From contig JAHBMJ010002682.1 of NCBI GenBank assembly GCA_018398765.1, positions 6,456-16,776 of the forward strand: 10,321 bases of DNA, written 5' to 3'. Numbering within the stretch: the stretch's first letter is position 1; every line of letters starts with the position of its first letter. The translations under genes were made by a program, and so were the position numbers. This document shows, in pieces, positions 7,087 to 10,321 of the stretch. The stretch is from Chromera velia. Taxonomy: Eukaryota > Sar > Chromeraceae. The notes under the pieces were generated by a model. It was not told where the DNA came from. It did no database searches and saw only the letters and a list, made by a program, of their open reading frames with translations.

Positions 7087-7325
7087 CTAGGTGTCGGCTA
7101 AAGAAAAACAAAACAATCAGAGGAGATTTTTTTTTTAATTACCACATAATGTTTTTTTTACTTTTTTACCCTGAACAATAGTAAACAACATTTGTACAAT
7201 ACTTCAAGTTGAACAACAGTTCAAGATAGTTCAAGGTTATAGTGGTTTATATATAGTTGTTTGACTGGAAAAAAAAAAAGTAAAGGGTTTGGGGGGATCT
7301 TTTCTTTTTTTTAGCCGATGCCTAG
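7087..7325. mobile_element. MITE copy B, hAT-like, 239 bp, intact 8-bp target duplication
   Basis: Left end CTAGGTGTCGGCTAAAGAAA; right end on the minus strand CTAGGCATCGGCTAAAAAAA. The terminal inverted repeat is about 21 bp with three mismatches. It is flanked by a perfect direct octamer CTTCGCGC at 7079-7086 and 7326-7333. Same family and orientation as copy A, with the same asymmetric GGGTTTGGGGGGAT block near the right end. Non-coding. Confidence 0.9.
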
Positions 7326-8003
7326 CTTCGCGCTCGCATGTGCAAAACGAAAAACACTGCAACTTTTCTTAAAAGATCTAGCAAAAGATTGTCTATGGTA
7401 TCTGCCATGATCATCTACATATCTGCAACATTGTACAACATTAATTTGACGCAGAGGCCATATTTGTCTAATGTTCTGGAAACGGTTCTGAAGCTTTTCG
7501 CAATTTGTAAACGCAGGCCTATACAGTGGCCATTAGCATGCATCGATCGGCGCTTGGCCTAATCGGTTCCGCATAGCGGCGGGGCTCGACATCATTCCGA
7601 GTCAGGAGATGTCCACGCACACAAATTAAGGCACATACATTTCAAACCCTACGTGCTTAATTGGAGCCCCCCCTTCTGCTGCGTGCGTGAGACAAGACCA
7701 GCTTTCATACCACATTCTGTCTCCTGTTTCCCGTGGGACGGTACCTCTTGGAGTGTTCTATGCTAAAGACGTAAAATCGGACTATGTTTTGCAAAGTCTG
7801 TTTTTCGGACTCGGACTGTTCCCATACAGAAAAAGTTAGAAAACATTTTTTTTATAACCTGTAAAAATTACTAAAAACACTTAAAATTGGAGTGTGATTA
7901 CCTTGTGTAGAGTGTCAAGGTCTACGGACCTAAAATCAGAGTCTGAACCCAGACACACTCCGATAGGTATTGACCCACGCTGTTTCCAATATATTTTCCG
8001 ACC
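7326..8003. other. Gene-free intergenic stretch
   Basis: A 74-codon plus-strand open frame at 7338-7562 begins just after the MITE but has no family resemblance I can recognise, and I do not call it a gene. The motif CGGACT recurs at about 7788, 7807 and 7813. A tRNA-like A-box at 7555-7566 is discussed under rejected items. Confidence 0.45.
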
Positions 8004-8253
8004 ATCACATGACCGTCACCTTTCCTAACTTATTCCGACTAGTTTATACTAAACTAGCTAAAACTCTTATAAGTCGTTTTTCACTCAGGTTTTTATCGCT
8101 CTTTTAAATTCTAGCATAAATTATTGAGTCTTAATTTAATAAGAAATCCAATTATACATTTTAACCTAACCTAACCTAATGTAATCTTGAGGTTAAATTA
8201 ACTTAAGTTGGGTTAGAAATCTAGGTCAGAAACCTATGTGACGGTCATGTGAT
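8004..8253. repeat. 16-bp perfect inverted repeat enclosing 218 bp
   Basis: ATCACATGACCGTCAC at 8004-8019 is exactly complementary to GTGACGGTCATGTGAT at 8238-8253. The interior is AT-rich and non-coding. It could be a second MITE-like element, but I see no convincing target duplication. Includes three tandem CCTAA units at about 8164-8179. Confidence 0.8.
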
Positions 8254-8656
8254 TCTTATATATATCCATTACGTACTACCCACTTAATAGTAGGCTACCC
8301 ACAAGCTCAAAGGCATACGTGGGCGTGCGTTAAATCCCTGATAACCTGTGATCTAATATTGCATGGATACGGCAAATGTATGTGCCGCCTGAAAGTTCTA
8401 ACTCTACTTATACAGTTTGATATCAATCAATCAATCAAATAACAATCAATCAATTAGAGATAGAAAGACTTCTAAAGACTTTATGCAGAATTGCACTATA
8501 CATTGCTTAACAAAGTGATTAGAGCTTACATTTTTTTTAAGACTTTTAAAAAAGTTTGTCACTATTAATTTGGGGGGGGGGAGGGGAAGGAATAAATTTT
8601 AAGATGCATAGTCTTTGTTATGTAAGCCTTTTGTCTAGTTTTTAGTCACTTAGTGT
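8254..8656. other. Gene-free AT-rich stretch
   Basis: No coding region seen. Contains the ATCA repeat below, a T8 run, and a G10 run at 8572-8581 followed by AGGGGAAGG. Confidence 0.5.
8421..8455. repeat. (ATCA)n interrupted microsatellite
   Basis: Four ATCA units at 8422-8438, an interruption, then three CAAT units at 8443-8454. Confidence 0.9.
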
Positions 8657-9109
8657 TCACTCCCAGTCACTATCGTCATAAAGGACCTGAACGGACCTAA
8701 TTAAAATTGCTGTGACCCCTCCAGCAGTGTTGAATGAAGCTTCCTCCGACTGAGCTCTTGGCTTTCTCTCCCCCCTCATGCAGTACACCAACGCTCTGAT
8801 AACTGCAAACTGCATCTGAGCTTTGATGGCTGCTGCAACCCTTGATCTTGTTGTGTTTGTTCTCTCTGAAATTCTATATACCGACCGTCTGAAGACTGTA
8901 AGGGCCCCAGGAGCAAATGCTCTTAGACTATCTGTTGAACAAACAAAGGGAGCAAAGTCTGCCCGTTGCTCAACGCATTCTTTCCAGTGTTTTCCAATCT
9001 TCTCACTCTCATGCTTCTTCAAAGTCTCTTCAACCATTTGCTTCAAATATGACTTCTGATTACAATCTGCTACTCTGATAACTATTAAATAATAATGACA
9101 TAATGAAAC
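8657..9109 (-). pseudogene. Fragment of a retroelement-type ORF (C-terminal region)
   Basis: Minus-strand frame open for 150 codons from just inside TAG at 9112-9110 to TGA at 8659-8657, with an internal ATG but no clear native start. Visible order: basic Glu/Lys-rich segment (KHESEKIGKHWKECVEQRAD), then FAPFVCSTDSL, a region ending in AAAIKAQMQFAVIRA, LVYCMRGER, and a Gly-Gly near the end. This order (HE.EK...C..RR.DF.P.V.SVDG, then RA+ASLAIVRA-like, then C+RGSR) is what I know from C-terminal parts of reverse-transcriptase-bearing repeats in diatoms, brown algae and dinoflagellates. No reverse transcriptase core is present, so this would be a truncated remnant. It sits among other mobile-element debris. 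The assignment rests on pattern recall, without a search. Confidence 0.45.
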
Positions 9110-9471
9110 CTACCGGACTTTAACATCATTTCGGACTTTGAAATATAGGAATAACATAGGGTGTTCTATTGTATTTAATCGTTGTTTATAAGCTTTTAAA
9201 TTTAATAAACATTCTTTAAAACGTGATTCTTTTAAAACAAAAGATAAAACAAAGAATTGAAGCTAGCTGTATCAATGTTAGATCATAGCTATATTTTAGT
9301 AACCATAATAGTAGCTGCATAATTGGCATATCTATGTATGATGCAATAAATGCGATCGAAAAGTAGATAATCACCCCTGAAACTATTTAGTTTTGACCCT
9401 ACCTAACCAGGTCTGGCGACTGGATTTGCTCCCCCACTCCCCCAAGAAGGATCAATTAATAAATGACCTAC
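9110..9471. other. Gene-free AT-rich stretch
   Basis: Very AT-rich, with no coding signal. CCCCCACTCCCC occurs at about 9431 and again at about 9504, the second copy inside the weak minus-strand frame next to it. Confidence 0.45.
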
Positions 9472-9744
9472 CTAGGTCCTTTCGGGCAAAACCGTCCCCC
9501 ACTCCCCTGGAGGTAGAGGTGAGAGGCAGCCCCAAAGCGACAAAAATGACCACAATACAAGAAAATCTGCAATTGGTTCTTGTGGAGGCGGCGACCCGCG
9601 GCGATCCATAGGTGCTGATGTGCTAGTGCTCCTCTTAATGCTCCTAAAGATGCTTTTCAGTGTTGTGGGTGCAGTCAACGCGCACGGAAAGGCAAACAGG
9701 CTAGCCAGATCTGACAGATTGAGCCCCTCCAATGACCTGCACAA
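9472..9744 (-). CDS. Weak hypothetical ORF, possible exon
   Basis: Minus-strand open frame of about 90 codons, less AT-rich than its surroundings, encoding a Leu/Ser/Pro-rich polypeptide with no family I recognise. Its upstream edge holds TTTTTGTGCAG, which fits the T/C-GCAG acceptor signature of the VPS26 introns, so it may begin as an exon at 9736 rather than at an initiator codon. Could equally be chance. Confidence 0.15.
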   Translation of the reverse strand: MCRSLEGLNLSDLASLFAFPCALTAPTTLKSIFRSIKRSTSTSAPMDRRGSPPPQEPIADFLVLWSFLSLWGCLSPLPPGEWGTVLPERT

Positions 9745-9949
9745 AAAGAAACTTTATGCACACGAATTGCTTTGAGATAAAAGCCCCTCCAAAGCCACTT
9801 ACTGATGACACTGTGTTGTTGCATTGCCTACAAACGTCCCACAAGGCGAACTGAGTAGCTAAAAAGGGCAAGCCGCAAATGGCGAGGCAGCACAAGTGGT
9901 ATGTAGCATTACGTCGGACTCTTTTGGTCTTTAAATCGTTCATGCACAA
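9701..9949 (-). CDS. Weak hypothetical ORF with a candidate 66-nt intron
   Basis: Minus-strand open frame encoding a Cys-rich segment (HLCCLAICGLPF, then WDVCRQCNNTVSS). Directly after VSS comes GTAAGT (9802-9797), and GTGCAG ends at 9737, giving a possible 66-nt intron. Spliced in frame, the product continues VIGGAQSVRSG and stops. I recognise no domain. The Cys pairs could suggest metal binding but are too few to call. Confidence 0.15.
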   Translation of the reverse strand: MCMNDLKTKRVRRNATYHLCCLAICGLPFLATQFALWDVCRQCNNTVSSVSGFGGAFISKQFVCIKFLFVQVIGGAQSVRSG

Positions 9950-10321
9950 TAGATGACCTCAGAGGGGCCTGGCAGCTGTTTTGGGTGAAGAGATTGTTGA
10001 GAAAAGAAGATACACAGTTGTCTTTCTATATAAAAGACGCTCATAAGGCAAGCCTACCACCAGATGGTCTCTCGGATCAATCTGCATGAGGTAGGACAAG
10101 CAGACTGAACGCCGGACCGGGTTTGAACGTTGTGTAATTAAAAGCCACAATGAGCGAATCTTGCCCTCTACTACGCAGCAATCACACTGTCGAGAGGTTG
10201 TCTATGACTTTGAGCTCTTTCTATATAGAGCTGTTTTCGATCTGCTCTCAGATTGTAGTTCGCTCTGACGCAAATGTCAGACAAAAGCAGTATGAAGCAG
10301 CAAGGTCAGACATTTTGAGTA
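9950..10321. other. Right-edge stretch without a recognised gene
   Basis: No supported coding region. TATATAAAAG at 10027-10036 resembles a TATA box, but only a 14-codon frame (ATG at 10064) follows. Imperfect GAGCTC-centred symmetry occurs at about 10211-10232. Confidence 0.35.

Noticed and set aside
7338-7562. A 74-codon plus-strand ORF after MITE B
   Set aside because: No recognisable family and no splice or codon evidence; compatible with chance.
7555-7593. tRNA or tRNA-derived SINE promoter
   Set aside because: TGGCCTAATCGG fits an A-box and GGCTCGACATC is a poor B-box, but they start only 28 bp apart, too close for a tRNA, and no acceptor or D stem can be formed.
8162-8179. Telomere-type repeat CCTAA
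   Set aside because: Only three units, internal, with unrelated sequence on both sides.
7788-9920. Recurrent CGGACT hexamer (about six copies)
   Set aside because: Somewhat above expectation, but spacing is irregular and there is no larger shared unit.
10027-10036. TATA-box promoter
   Set aside because: The motif is good, but no supported gene follows within the window and the region is AT-rich.

Overview
The window is nuclear DNA of a eukaryote. It holds one well-supported protein gene, a plus-strand copy of VPS26, the arrestin-fold subunit of the retromer endosomal sorting complex. The gene is cut into 11 coding exons between 406 and 5531. Joining them by reading gives 897 nt, or 298 codons plus a stop, in a single frame, colinear with VPS26 of animals and other eukaryotes from N- to C-terminus. 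Dense spliceosomal introns, introns full of CT/GT/GAAA microsatellites and moderately GC-rich coding exons suggest a microbial alga or alveolate-type protist. A chromerid-like alga would fit, but this is inference; nothing in the window fixes the species.

Layout. 1-405: upstream DNA and leader, with a perfect 59-bp direct repeat (period 105 bp) at the extreme left edge. 406-5531: the VPS26 exons and ten introns. Every donor is GT followed by C or G (never A), then A/G, then G. Every acceptor is T/C-GCAG. Several introns carry long simple repeats, some touching the splice sites. 5532-5640: start of the 3' untranslated region. About 5640-10321: a clearly more AT-rich, gene-poor tract.

The AT-rich tract contains two related short elements with terminal inverted repeats (6068-6290 and 7087-7325), each flanked by an 8-bp target duplication. 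They look like non-autonomous hAT-type MITEs. It also holds a 16-bp perfect inverted repeat spanning 8004-8253, a minus-strand open frame (8657-9109) resembling the C-terminal part of reverse-transcriptase element ORFs of algae and protists, and weak minus-strand coding candidates at 9472-9949.

I see no bacterial operon, CRISPR array, rRNA or convincing tRNA. No new multi-gene system is visible. The most interesting signals concern splicing of VPS26: a start codon that is the last three bases of its exon, the donor/acceptor signature, and complementary (CT)n/(GA)n tracts around an in-frame skippable exon. The MITE family with a CpG-decayed target duplication is the other notable item.
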